Shown here piece after piece: positions 36,175 to 47,059 of a DNA stretch of 64,000 nt; within the stretch, counting starts at the first letter, position 1, and each line of letters starts with the position of its first letter. Source of the stretch: Luzula sylvatica (taxonomy: Eukaryota > Streptophyta > Magnoliopsida > Poales > Juncaceae); NCBI GenBank assembly GCA_946800325.1, contig OX326958.1, positions 61,807,793 to 61,871,792 of the forward strand, read 5' to 3'. The position numbers and the translations under genes were made by a program. The notes under the pieces are model-generated. The model made no database searches and was not told the DNA's origin. It saw nothing but the letters and a program-made list of their open reading frames with translations.

Positions 36175-37584
36175 TGTTGGTTCAAATTTCCTGATAGTTT
36201 GATTATTTCAAAACACTGTCATTACTAATGTTTACATCCAGAAAAGTGCAGGATAACATAGGTACGATACGAAGATGAAGGAGGACTTGTGAAGGAGGAC
36301 TTCATTGGATTACATCAAGAATCAAGACATGAAGTCTCAAGATAAACAAGAAAAGAAGAAAACATGGAAGGCCATTGGAATACATCAAGACTCAAGATGT
36401 TGAAGCCTTCCGTGAGTGGGATACGCCACAAATAAACCATAGGTACAAACCTAGTAGAACTCAAGAAAAATCATGTTCAAAATAACAAAGAGTTCAGTCA
36501 AGCAGGAAGTGCGTTCTGAACGAACTCAAAGTCCGTTCAGAACGGACTTGCTAAATATCAAAACTTTAAAAGCTTGATTAGAATCAAACGTGTCACAGGG
36601 ATGTGTGCGTTCGAACGAAGAATCATGTCCGTTCGAACGGATAATTAGAATCCGTTCAAACACCTTCTGAGTGCGTTGAACGGACAATCCTTCCTGTGAA
36701 CGGAAAATGTCACAGGGATGTGTGCGTTCGAACGAACATCCATGTGCGTTCGAACGGACAACCTGGAATCCGTTCACCCACTTTTAAGTGCGTTGAACGG
36801 ACTCTTGTTCCTGTGAACGCAAAATGCTATGTATAATTGAGTCCGTTACGAACGGACATTGTACGTTCGAACGGACCCAAGATGCACTTGCACGTTATTT
36901 TGAAACGGCTAGTGCAAACTTCAAGTGCGTTCTGAACGAACTGTAATGCGTTCGAACGCACTGCAAGTTTTCTGAAGGATTTCTATAGAGAGTATAAATA
37001 GAATCCTTCATGGGTCTCTCTCCCTCAACTCTTCATTTTTCAAACATTCAAAACCTAAAAAGAGAGAAACCCTAAGCTGTGATTATCTATATCCATTGAT
37101 AGCTTGAGAAACCTCTTTAGATCATTGATCTACTTTCGACATTCTCCACTAATCGTATCCCACTCACGTGACCGATCACGTTGTAGCTCGATTAGTGAAA
37201 AAGTGTAATAGGCTAGTGCAACAAAGTGTAAAGAGCCTAAGCTATAGATCGATAGAAGCGTGTAAATCGATCTAGGCAAATCCTTGTAATCGAGTTGAGT
37301 TGGAATTCAATCGAAAGCCAAAAAGAGGCACAAGGCATTCCCGGAGACGTAGGTACTCGCAAATAATTGAGTCGGTCAATTAAGCGAGTAAAGGGTGAGT
37401 TAAAGCTACAAAGCAACCACCTACCGAACTTCGTAAACAAACATCTTGTGTCAAAGTGTTTGTACGGTATCATCTTTATCATCTAAATTATTATTTATTC
37501 CGCACCATAAATTAGGTTTAAATCTAAACTAAGTATAAGTTAGATTGCCAAATTTACCCCCCTCTAGGTTAGAATTAACCAACA
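36175..37584 (+). repeat. LTR 2, shared middle LTR
   Basis: It serves as 3' LTR of unit 1 and 5' LTR of unit 2. No TSD separates it from either unit. Identical to LTR3 as far as I read. TATA at about 36993-37000. Confidence 0.9.
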
Positions 37585-37586
37585 AT

Positions 37587-37598
37587 TGGTATCAGAGC
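37587..37598 (+). other. Primer binding site, unit 2
   Basis: TGGTATCAGAGC after LTR2, as in unit 1. Confidence 0.9.
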
Positions 37599-37653
37599 AG
37601 GGTACTAACCATCTCTTAAATTTATTAAGGATAAACTTGTACCTTACGATCTA

Positions 37654-38859
37654 ATGGCTGAAGTTAATCCCATGAGCGCGGTGGAAGCAGCCATTCACTC
37701 TCTCCGTATTGAACGAGGTTTAACTTCGACACACCACCAGCCCATAATTGTAGACGCAGAACCTTCCTCTCCCACTCTAAGCTCAACACATGACAAAAGT
37801 TATGAGGTACGTACTAACTCTCTGTATGGTATCAAATCGTTACCTAGACCTGAATTTTCTCCCGCATCCAAACTAGAACTCGAATCTTGTGACGAGTTTC
37901 TTAGGGATGAAGGTAACTCTCAATTAAATGAGGGTAAACTTGAAAGTCCCACCCAAGCTCTCAAGGATAAGGTAGCCTCTCTTGAGTTATCCATCTTGGC
38001 ATACAAAACTCAAATAAATGAATTTAAAGGATTTTCAAAATGTGAATGTAAAACCCTGAAATGTGAGATTTCTCTTTTAAAAGTCGAAATTCAAACTATG
38101 AAAGTTGAGAATGAGTCTTTGAAGAGGGCATGTACAATGATTGCATTGAGTCCCCCTTCATTGGATGATGTCTTAAAATCGTCATTAACGGGACAAAAGC
38201 CCAATGATGAATCCGGTTTAGGACATAAGAAAATTAACGATAATAATCCCAACCTTACAATATCTCAAAATCAAAAATATAAATGGGAAAACCATAAAGT
38301 AAGTAGTCATGGAAATGCTTTTATGTACCATGACTACAACAAAGGTAAATATGCAAAAAATGAACAATCTAAACGAGTCAAGAATAACTATAGGAACAAG
38401 CATTTTACACAAAATTCACAACCTAGACATACTAATTTGGGACGAACCGATTGTTTGTTTAAAAGGGGACCAAATGGGTATTTCTATGAAGTGACAAACT
38501 ACACCGAAGCTTCATATCAACAAGAGTCCTCCAAACATTTCACCAACACACATAAACAATTTAAACAAAATAATGTTAAGCAAAATAAATTTAAATCAAA
38601 TAACCTTCATCAAATGCCAAAATCGATAACTTCCGAGAGAAGTAATCCGAATAAACTCTCGGACTATTTTGTGAAGAGTACCACACCCACAAATAAGCCC
38701 ACCTTAGCTTTTTGTAACTATTGTTGCAAAATCGGTCATGTCTCAACCGGGTGTAATCTTCGCAATCCAAAAGTAGCACCAAACGTCATGTGGATGCGTA
38801 AAGATCGTCACTCAATGGGTTCCTCTACCTCCTTTGGTATAGGACCCCCTAGGGTGTAA
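37654..38859 (+). CDS. Gag, Copia unit 2
   Basis: Protein identical to the gag at 31559-32764, including the zinc knuckle CNYCCKIGHVSTGC and the stop followed by the 135-bp gap. Being a perfect copy, it shows that the array formed very recently. Confidence 0.85.
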   Translation: MAEVNPMSAVEAAIHSLRIERGLTSTHHQPIIVDAEPSSPTLSSTHDKSYEVRTNSLYGIKSLPRPEFSPASKLELESCDEFLRDEGNSQLNEGKLESPTQALKDKVASLELSILAYKTQINEFKGFSKCECKTLKCEISLLKVEIQTMKVENESLKRACTMIALSPPSLDDVLKSSLTGQKPNDESGLGHKKINDNNPNLTISQNQKYKWENHKVSSHGNAFMYHDYNKGKYAKNEQSKRVKNNYRNKHFTQNSQPRHTNLGRTDCLFKRGPNGYFYEVTNYTEASYQQESSKHFTNTHKQFKQNNVKQNKFKSNNLHQMPKSITSERSNPNKLSDYFVKSTTPTNKPTLAFCNYCCKIGHVSTGCNLRNPKVAPNVMWMRKDRHSMGSSTSFGIGPPRV

Positions 38860-38994
38860 AACCCTAACTTGAGACACTATACTCCCTAGTATACCATACC
38901 ATAAGCCAAATATTTAGGGGGAGTATAGTTAGTAAGAATTCATATTAGTCAATTTCAATTTCTTTTTGGTTTAACTAATATGAATTTCTTATAG
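38854..38994 (+). other. Possible intron between gag and pol, unit 2
   Basis: Same sequence and in-frame arrangement as 32759-32899. Confidence 0.4.
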
Positions 38995-41900
38995 ATGGGC
39001 CTAACTTCCAGAACAAAGTCATCAAAATGGTGTCTAGATAGTGGTTGTTCTAGACATATGACTTGGGATCGAGAGATGTTCAAATCTCTCGAACCGTTCA
39101 AGGGAGGAGACGTTACCTTCGGAGGAAATCAAAAAGGTAAAATTATCGGTATCGGTTCAATAGGTACCTCAAATTGGACGTTAGAGAATGTCTACCTTGT
39201 CACTGGACTTAAACATAATTTAATTAGCATAAGCCAATTATGTGATGCCGGATATTGTGTGAAATTCGATCAACTCTCATGCTTGATTGATCGAATGAAA
39301 GACAATACCACAGTATGCAAAGGAACCCGACACGAAAATCTATACTACTTTGATTTCGAATCATTCGTGCCGGGAATCCATTGTCTCACTGTATCAGAAT
39401 CAGTATCTCGATTATGGCATAGACGGTTAGGTCACATTTGCATGAAAACTATACATAGGTTGTCCAAAAAGCAATTAGTTAGAGGACTTCCCTCACATAA
39501 ACTTGAACTAGAAGGATTATGCGATGCGTGTGAAAAAGGTAAGCACACTAGATCGTCCGGGTTCAAATCAAAGAACATGGTCACCACGAATCGACCTCTT
39601 CAACTCATCCATCTTGATCTTTGCGGACCAATGAGCGTTACTAGCATAGGTAATAAAAGGTATATGTTTGTTATTGTGGATGATTATTCACGGTTCACTT
39701 GGATACATTATTTACTTCATAAAAGTGAAACGTGTGACAACTTCATCAAATTTTGCACTCTCGTTGAAAATGAAAAAGGCACCTCAATTATCACCATTCG
39801 AAGTGACAATGGAGGTGAATTTCGAAATGCAAAATTTGATGAATTTTGTCATAAAAAGGGATATATACGCGAATTTTCGGCTCCTCGCACACCTCAACAA
39901 AATGGTGTGGTTGAACGTAAAAATCGAACGTTAATTGAACTTGCCCGTACCATGCTCAGTGAGCATCCTTCTCCAAAATACCTTTGGGCCGAAGCCACTA
40001 ACACCGCATGTCATGTGGTGAATAGGGTTAGCTTAAGGCCTATTTTGAAGACGACGCCATATGAGCTATGGTATGGGGGAAATCCAAATGTCTCTTACAT
40101 GAGAGTATTTGGATGCAAATGCTATATCTTGGATGAATTGAGTAATCGAGACAAACTCGATCCAAAATCAATTGAAGGAATATTTGTCGGTTACTCAAGC
40201 ACAAGTAAAGCATACCGAGTTTACATACGATCAACACGAGTCGTATGTGAATCCGTTCACGTACATTTTGATGAAACTAACAAGGAAGCCGAGAAAGGTA
40301 GCTTAAATGTAGGTGAAGTCACGGAAACAATTCCTAAATCACCGAGAAAACAAGCCGAGCTGGAATATCAAAACATCGACATAACTCTTGATGAACCTCA
40401 GAGAGAAAACAATGATCCTCCAGAAGAGGAAGAACAGGAGGAAGAGGAAGAAGAGAGTGAAATTCCGTACCAAATCCCCGAGGTTCTCCGAGAAGTACCC
40501 CACCATCCTCTCACAAACGTTGTTGGAGATCCCCGAGAAGGTGTACGAACTCGGTCTCGCGTTCACAACTACGTAGCTCATTGCGCATATCTTTCTCACA
40601 CCGAGCCAAAATCCTTCAAGGAAGCCAATCTAGACGAAGATTGGATTATCGCAATGCAAGAAGAATTGGAACAATTCGAAAGAAATCAAGTTTGGATGTT
40701 GGTTCCAAAACCCATGAATCGTTCGATCATTGGGACTCGATGGATCTTTCGAAATAAACTTGATGAACACGGAAACGTAGTACGAAACAAGGCAAGACTC
40801 GTCGCTCAAGGATTCAAACAACGAGAAGGGATAGATTTCGAAGAAACCTTTGCTCCAGTGGCTCGTCTCGAAGCGATACGACTCCTCCTAGCTTACGCCG
40901 CTATTGAGGGGTTTACACTATTTCAAATGGACGTCAAGAGTGCATTTCTAAATGGTGAAATCGAAGAAGAAGTCTACGTTGAGCAACCACCGGGATTTAA
41001 GGATCCTAAGTTCCCCGATTACGTGTGCAAACTCTCAAAAGCCCTATACGGATTGAAACAAGCCCCACGAGCATGGTACGATCGACTATCCTCATTTCTC
41101 ACCTCAAATGGTTTTGTGAGAGGTATAATCGACACCACCCTCTTCACACGTAAAAAGGGAGTATCCATTTTACTTGTTCAAATTTACGTAGATGATATTA
41201 TTTTTGGATCAAGTGATGCGGCTCTTGCCGAAGAATTCTCTATTCTTATGCACAGTGAATTTGCCATGAGTATGATGGGAGAGTTAAAATTTTTCTTGGG
41301 TCTTCAAGTCACACAATCAAGTGAAGGAATTTTCGTCAACCAATCAAAGTACACTCGCGAATTATTAAAGAGATTCGAGTTGGACCAAACTAAAACGAGT
41401 GACACTCCAATGGCAAAGGAATCAAAATTGGATGCGGATGAAGAGGGCGAATCGTTCGACATTACGTCCTATAGAGGAATGATCGGGAGCCTTCTTTATC
41501 TAACGGCAAGTCGTCCCGACATAATGTTCGCCGTATGCTTGTGTGCTAGATTTCAGGCTAACCCCAAGGTATCACACTACACGGCCGTAAAACGCATATT
41601 TCGTTATTTAAAAGGTACAATTGAACTTGGGATATGGTACGGGCATAGTGGGAACCTAAACCTAGTAGGATACACTGATGCGGATTTTGCCGGATCCCGA
41701 GTTGATCGTAAAAGCACTAGCGGTACATGCCAATTTTTGGGAGGTTTACTTGTATCATGGTCAAGTCGGAAACAACACTCGGTAGCCTTATCGACGGCCG
41801 AAGCCGAGTATGTCGCCGCAGGAAGCTGCTGTGCTCAATTACTGTGGTTGAACCAAACCCTAGGAGACTACGGTTTGAACTTCCGTAAAATCCCCATATT

Positions 41901-42126
41901 GTGCGACAACAATAGCGCAATATGCATCTCGAAAAACCCGGTCCACCATTCACGAACCAAGCATATCGACATACGTCACCACTTCATTCGGGATCACGTG
42001 GAAAAAGGCGATGTTAAGCTCGAATGGATAGAGACTCAAAATCAAATTGCCGACATCTTCACAAAACCGTTACCATTTGCTCCCTTCTCCGACTTACGAC
42101 TAAAGCTAGGGGGAGCTCGCATTTAG
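38995..42126 (+). CDS. Pol (PR-IN-RT-RNaseH), Copia unit 2
   Basis: Protein identical to that at 32900-36031, with all protease, integrase, reverse transcriptase and RNase H catalytic motifs present. It is followed by about 140 bp and the polypurine tract before LTR3. One base differs in this tail (A at 42191). Confidence 0.9.
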   Translation: MGLTSRTKSSKWCLDSGCSRHMTWDREMFKSLEPFKGGDVTFGGNQKGKIIGIGSIGTSNWTLENVYLVTGLKHNLISISQLCDAGYCVKFDQLSCLIDRMKDNTTVCKGTRHENLYYFDFESFVPGIHCLTVSESVSRLWHRRLGHICMKTIHRLSKKQLVRGLPSHKLELEGLCDACEKGKHTRSSGFKSKNMVTTNRPLQLIHLDLCGPMSVTSIGNKRYMFVIVDDYSRFTWIHYLLHKSETCDNFIKFCTLVENEKGTSIITIRSDNGGEFRNAKFDEFCHKKGYIREFSAPRTPQQNGVVERKNRTLIELARTMLSEHPSPKYLWAEATNTACHVVNRVSLRPILKTTPYELWYGGNPNVSYMRVFGCKCYILDELSNRDKLDPKSIEGIFVGYSSTSKAYRVYIRSTRVVCESVHVHFDETNKEAEKGSLNVGEVTETIPKSPRKQAELEYQNIDITLDEPQRENNDPPEEEEQEEEEEESEIPYQIPEVLREVPHHPLTNVVGDPREGVRTRSRVHNYVAHCAYLSHTEPKSFKEANLDEDWIIAMQEELEQFERNQVWMLVPKPMNRSIIGTRWIFRNKLDEHGNVVRNKARLVAQGFKQREGIDFEETFAPVARLEAIRLLLAYAAIEGFTLFQMDVKSAFLNGEIEEEVYVEQPPGFKDPKFPDYVCKLSKALYGLKQAPRAWYDRLSSFLTSNGFVRGIIDTTLFTRKKGVSILLVQIYVDDIIFGSSDAALAEEFSILMHSEFAMSMMGELKFFLGLQVTQSSEGIFVNQSKYTRELLKRFELDQTKTSDTPMAKESKLDADEEGESFDITSYRGMIGSLLYLTASRPDIMFAVCLCARFQANPKVSHYTAVKRIFRYLKGTIELGIWYGHSGNLNLVGYTDADFAGSRVDRKSTSGTCQFLGGLLVSWSSRKQHSVALSTAEAEYVAAGSCCAQLLWLNQTLGDYGLNFRKIPILCDNNSAICISKNPVHHSRTKHIDIRHHFIRDHVEKGDVKLEWIETQNQIADIFTKPLPFAPFSDLRLKLGGARI

Positions 42127-42269
42127 GGGGAGCCTTCCGTTTTTGAAGTCTCCTTGGCCCTTTTGATCTCTTTCAAAATGGGGGAGAAACAATCGTACGG
42201 AAAGTTCTCAACTAAATGGTGAAACTCTCCAAACCGACAGTGTTTTGAAATTAATCAAAAGGGGGAGTT

Positions 42270-43679
42270 TGTTGGTTCAAATTTCCTGATAGTTTGATTA
42301 TTTCAAAACACTGTCATTACTAATGTTTACATCCAGAAAAGTGCAGGATAACATAGGTACGATACGAAGATGAAGGAGGACTTGTGAAGGAGGACTTCAT
42401 TGGATTACATCAAGAATCAAGACATGAAGTCTCAAGATAAACAAGAAAAGAAGAAAACATGGAAGGCCATTGGAATACATCAAGACTCAAGATGTTGAAG
42501 CCTTCCGTGAGTGGGATACGCCACAAATAAACCATAGGTACAAACCTAGTAGAACTCAAGAAAAATCATGTTCAAAATAACAAAGAGTTCAGTCAAGCAG
42601 GAAGTGCGTTCTGAACGAACTCAAAGTCCGTTCAGAACGGACTTGCTAAATATCAAAACTTTAAAAGCTTGATTAGAATCAAACGTGTCACAGGGATGTG
42701 TGCGTTCGAACGAAGAATCATGTCCGTTCGAACGGATAATTAGAATCCGTTCAAACACCTTCTGAGTGCGTTGAACGGACAATCCTTCCTGTGAACGGAA
42801 AATGTCACAGGGATGTGTGCGTTCGAACGAACATCCATGTGCGTTCGAACGGACAACCTGGAATCCGTTCACCCACTTTTAAGTGCGTTGAACGGACTCT
42901 TGTTCCTGTGAACGCAAAATGCTATGTATAATTGAGTCCGTTACGAACGGACATTGTACGTTCGAACGGACCCAAGATGCACTTGCACGTTATTTTGAAA
43001 CGGCTAGTGCAAACTTCAAGTGCGTTCTGAACGAACTGTAATGCGTTCGAACGCACTGCAAGTTTTCTGAAGGATTTCTATAGAGAGTATAAATAGAATC
43101 CTTCATGGGTCTCTCTCCCTCAACTCTTCATTTTTCAAACATTCAAAACCTAAAAAGAGAGAAACCCTAAGCTGTGATTATCTATATCCATTGATAGCTT
43201 GAGAAACCTCTTTAGATCATTGATCTACTTTCGACATTCTCCACTAATCGTATCCCACTCACGTGACCGATCACGTTGTAGCTCGATTAGTGAAAAAGTG
43301 TAATAGGCTAGTGCAACAAAGTGTAAAGAGCCTAAGCTATAGATCGATAGAAGCGTGTAAATCGATCTAGGCAAATCCTTGTAATCGAGTTGAGTTGGAA
43401 TTCAATCGAAAGCCAAAAAGAGGCACAAGGCATTCCCGGAGACGTAGGTACTCGCAAATAATTGAGTCGGTCAATTAAGCGAGTAAAGGGTGAGTTAAAG
43501 CTACAAAGCAACCACCTACCGAACTTCGTAAACAAACATCTTGTGTCAAAGTGTTTGTACGGTATCATCTTTATCATCTAAATTATTATTTATTCCGCAC
43601 CATAAATTAGGTTTAAATCTAAACTAAGTATAAGTTAGATTGCCAAATTTACCCCCCTCTAGGTTAGAATTAACCAACA
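42270..43679 (+). repeat. LTR 3 of the Copia array
   Basis: 1410 bp, ending AACCAACA and followed by the TSD ATAAG (43680-43684) and then the outer element. TATA at about 43088-43095. Confidence 0.92.
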
Positions 43680-43700
43680 ATAAGGTGTATTTGCTCGATC

Positions 43701-44341
43701 GAATTTGCTCGATCGAATTGATTTTCTATCTTTCGAGAAACTCTTTTTCTCGATTTCTCTCTCTTCGCACCTTTTCACTATAGAAAGATTAAATCTGAAT
43801 TCTCTCTTTCTTTTGGTGTATTTGGCAGAGTGAATTGCTCAATTCCCCTCTTTTTAGATGAGAGAGAAAGTATCCTATTTATATCAAATAGGATTAGGAT
43901 TAGCCAAGAGGCATGTATATCCAATATACACCCTTTCACATAGAAAAGTGCATGAACCTATTCAGTATTCTGTCCAGACGAAATTGATAAATTTCTCTGA
44001 CAGAAAATAAACCAACATGAAAGTTGTAGATAATATTATTATCTACACAACCCAATTTGGCCCATCCCAATTGGAGTTCGTATGCAAAAGTTATGACTGT
44101 TTTACTAACTGTATATCATACTGTTGCACCCTTTCGGTATTTCACATAAACGACACTTATACTTCGTTCATATGAAATATATTTCTACATGAATGTTATA
44201 GATAATCTCATTATCTATCTAACCCAATTTTAATCATTCAAATCGGATTTTCCCACTGAAAGTTATGGCTACAAATGTACGCTTACATTCGTTCATCCTT
44301 GTGTACACTTTTACGGTTGATCCGAAACTGTATTTCTTTCA
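43701..44341 (-). repeat. Partial 5' LTR of the outer Copia
   Basis: It matches 24345-24986. The sense-strand 3' part (about 380 bp, corresponding to 23966-24344) is absent, and a 13-bp TTGCTCGATCGAA duplication marks the broken edge. TATAAATA is retained at about 43876-43883 on the minus strand. TSD CATTA follows at 44342-44346. Confidence 0.85.
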
Positions 44342-44678
44342 CATTACATGTCCCTAATATGCATATTATTATTTGGGGCTTGGTATACCATACTATGATA
44401 AATTCGCGATTAAGAAACCGAATTAAACGTCGAATTCCGAAAGAAAATTGCAGTTGTAACTGACTTTTCGAAAAAAAATTGTGTACTTATGGACCACGTA
44501 CATCCTTTCTGAATTATTTGTATGAGCAAATTGACAAAACTAAATAGATTTCTCCCGGACTCTTCATCTAACTTTTGAGAACAATGGATTTTTTATGACT
44601 ATAATTTCTTTTTGAAAATATTATGTGTCTATAACTATACATCCAATTTTGAATAAAAAAATTTGAAGCAATATATCA

Positions 44679-44918
44679 TGCCCCCTAAATTCCCTCATAA
44701 TTTTTTCACAATAGTAATTCATGATTAATCCAATATTTAGTATTTTGAATTAATGATTAATTGATAATTATTTATTTTTAAATACTTAGAATGAATCATT
44801 AATTAGTATGAACCTTAATTCCATATAAAAAATTTAATAATCATGAATTAATTATTAATTCACTTTTCTAATTATGAGATTAATTAGTGTGAAAAAATTG
44901 TGAGAGAAATGGGGGGCA
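44679..44918. mobile_element. AT-rich MITE with about 31-bp TIRs
   Basis: It begins TGCCCCCTAAATTCCCTCA and ends with the imperfect reverse complement TGAGAGAAATGGGGGGCA, with an AT-rich centre. A second copy lies inverted at about 12950-13187 inside an hAT element. The exact TSD is unclear (AT-rich flanks). It lies between the outer Copia and the DUF247 5' part. Confidence 0.7.
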
Positions 44919-45354
44919 AAATATAATTGTTCAAAAAAAATTATGTCACTTCACCTTACAACAAAGAAATGACCTATATCATTTGTTAAATTCACGGTAC
45001 ATACCGATTCTATTCAATTGTCTATAATATAATTGGAAGATGAAGAGTTCAAATATAAGAACACTAATGTGTTAGCATATAGTCTTATAAAACATACATA
45101 TAAATGATTAATATTTCTAAAACTATAATTTAAAAAATTCATCTAATATGTTTGCTCAAGTGTTTTTTATTTAGATTACAGTTGTTTTTTTTCACAAAAA
45201 ACGTTGATATCAATTTCTTTTAATAAAAAAGAATGAGAAGATCTTATTTATCAAGAGCGAATAATTTCTCAAACATTAATTATATATCAAATATTATTTT
45301 TATTTTTAAAGCTATAAAATTGAAAAAGTTATTGTCCTAATAAATATTTAGAAC

Positions 45355-46239
45355 TCAATTAGCTAAATAGCATAAAAAATAGTTGCACAACTGCAAATTT
45401 GGATGCTTCGAGGTTCTTGCTGGAATTGGCACATTCCATGCGTAATAAAGATCAAGTAGGTGTTCGATCATATATGCGACCGAGCTGTCACGGCTCGAAC
45501 CTTCTTTCCAAAATGGTGTAGATTTGAGCATACCTTCAAGATCATTACTAGTTTCAGTTTCTGTTCCAACTAATATTTCCTTGGTAATGTCCCACATTTT
45601 CCGCACGAAGAAAAAAGGGATCTGATTTTCTACCAAAATTAAGTCTGAGAAAAGATGCGGGACGAACTGGAGCATATCAAATGGGGACGGATAATCTTTC
45701 CAAGAACCCCACAAAACAGAAATGATGAATATACTATCAAGTAACAAAATTTTAACAAAGTCATCACTAGATAGGCCGATTTCCCTTTGATAGCAATCTC
45801 TTGCATCTTTCTCGATAGTTTTCAAACATTTAATAGCGTCTTGCATCGATAACACCGACTTGTCGCAAAAGAAAAAATCTAGCATGAACCACTTGATATC
45901 ATCCACACGTGCATTATTTGTCGATCTCACGTGGTGTGGGCCAACGGATACCGCTCGGGGGTGGAATAACAAACTATTTTTTTATAAGAGAATTGGGGGC
46001 ATTATTGATGTCGTCTTCGCAATGGTGCTTATATTCGCGGCCCTTAATTTCATCGTTGTTCGTAAGTCGTCCTCCAAGTGGATGATTGAATCAGACGACT
46101 CGTCTTTGGTGATCTCCATGGCTGAAGAAGAGGTTTCCCTTTCGAGCCTCGATCTTATTGATCCTTCTGGTTGAGATGACGCGCCATCGTTCGTCATTTC
46201 GGCCTTCGGAAATGAGAGCTTTTCGGGGAGATTAGGCAT
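45355..46239 (-). pseudogene. DUF247 gene, 5' part
   Basis: From the ATG at 46237-46239 one minus-strand frame runs to 45355, broken by a single TAA at 45982-45984. After the stop it gives FHPRAVSVGPHH, then an Asp/Lys-rich helix, LLLDSIFII, DLILVENQIPFFF and HLLDLYYAW. These are the DUF247 blocks in the usual order for the N-terminal half. Homology ends near residue HPNLQ, about where the fragment at 23057-23663 begins. The part upstream of the stop has the acidic, Ser-rich character of DUF247 N-termini. The gene therefore appears split by the intervening DNA; an intron swollen by transposons is the alternative. Confidence 0.8.
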
Positions 46240-46685
46240 GTTTTGGGAATGTATGTATGGCTAAGGAATTAAGAAAAATAACACAGGTTAGCAACATAAC
46301 TAGAATTAATGCACGAAATATATATATGCGAAACACACAAGAAGAACTTCATTGCTTGTCAAACAAGAATTATGTGTTTTTAGTCTGATAAGAATCTCGT
46401 GCTTTTTATCTTTAATAAAATAACAAAGAATCGTGTGCTTGCATCCTTCAGAAGAAAATGAGCCTTTTTTTTTTTGTCTGACAAGTCCCTTTGAATCATT
46501 AGTAAGAGCTGATAGTTTGTTATGGTTATTAATTTGCAAAGAGTATATTGGATGTTTTGATGATATTTGCTTGGGTAAGTTGACTAAACTAGCTAGAAGA
46601 TATATAAATACATAAACTTTGTTTAAATATTATTTAAACATAGAACATATATGTAACATATTTATATATTTTATTATTTTTTTTT

Positions 46686-47045
46686 AAGGAGGTTCGACAA
46701 ATAGTTGAGGTCTCGAATATATTTCATGAAAACAAACGCTGGAGGGTAGATATAATTACATACTCCACTTCTACCCTCCCAATAATCTTAGATATAAACA
46801 CATTTGTAATATCCTAACCAACTACTCACATAATTTATACCAGGCTATTGGAGACACGAGTTGAGAATTGTGCTTTATCGTTGAAGAGCGCATCATTACG
46901 GGACTTCCATATATTCCAAATCGCCGCGAGCCAAGCCGTTTGCCACAACTTGGTGATATGAGTAGCGGACCAAAATTCAAATGGGTCTGATATCACCGGT
47001 GGTGTTCCGTGTATCTTTGAAGCGAGGGAGCTCCATTTATATTGG
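46686..47045 (-). mobile_element. LINE 3' end with ORF2 C-terminal fragment
   Basis: In minus-strand sense it encodes WSSLASKIHGTPPVI, then LAAIWNIWKSRNDALFNDK, ending SNSLV and TAA near 46844. A 3' UTR of about 150 bp and a poly-A (T run at 46679-46686) follow. The sequence resembles the C-terminal zf-RVT region of plant L1 elements. It is 5'-truncated; no TSD was fixed. Confidence 0.7.
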
Positions 47046-47059
47046 AGGAGCAGCTAAAT

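Larger units (their letters stand above)
30080..43679 (+). mobile_element. Copia array LTR-gag-pol-LTR-gag-pol-LTR
   Basis: Two full Copia units of exactly 6095 bp share the middle LTR, and one TSD pair ATAAG (30075-30079 and 43680-43684) flanks the whole array. The LTRs are 1410 bp, TGTTGGTT to AACCAACA. In reading I noticed two differences: A at 30224 versus G at 36319 and 42414, and G at 36096 versus A at 42191. The [10 protein letters not shown] reverse transcriptase and overall layout suggest the SIRE/Maximus lineage. The single TSD pair fits unequal LTR-LTR recombination after one insertion; an assembly duplication must be excluded. Confidence 0.92.
23966..44341 (-). mobile_element. Outer Copia retrotransposon, interrupted by another Copia
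   Basis: Minus-strand Copia with TSD CATTA (23961-23965 and 44342-44346). In sense, the LTR begins TGAAAGAAATAC and ends TTCCCTACA. The 3' LTR is complete (23966-24986). The 5' LTR survives only as about 43701-44341. Its 3' third, the PBS and the leader are missing, so the LTR remnant joins almost directly to gag. The plus-strand array 30080-43679 sits in this junction with TSD ATAAG. Across about 640 shared LTR bases I counted roughly six substitutions and one small indel, so it is older than the element inside it. Confidence 0.88.

Noticed and set aside
23966..43679. Envelope-like third ORF in either Copia
   Set aside because: No ORF of useful length lies between pol and the 3' LTR in either element.
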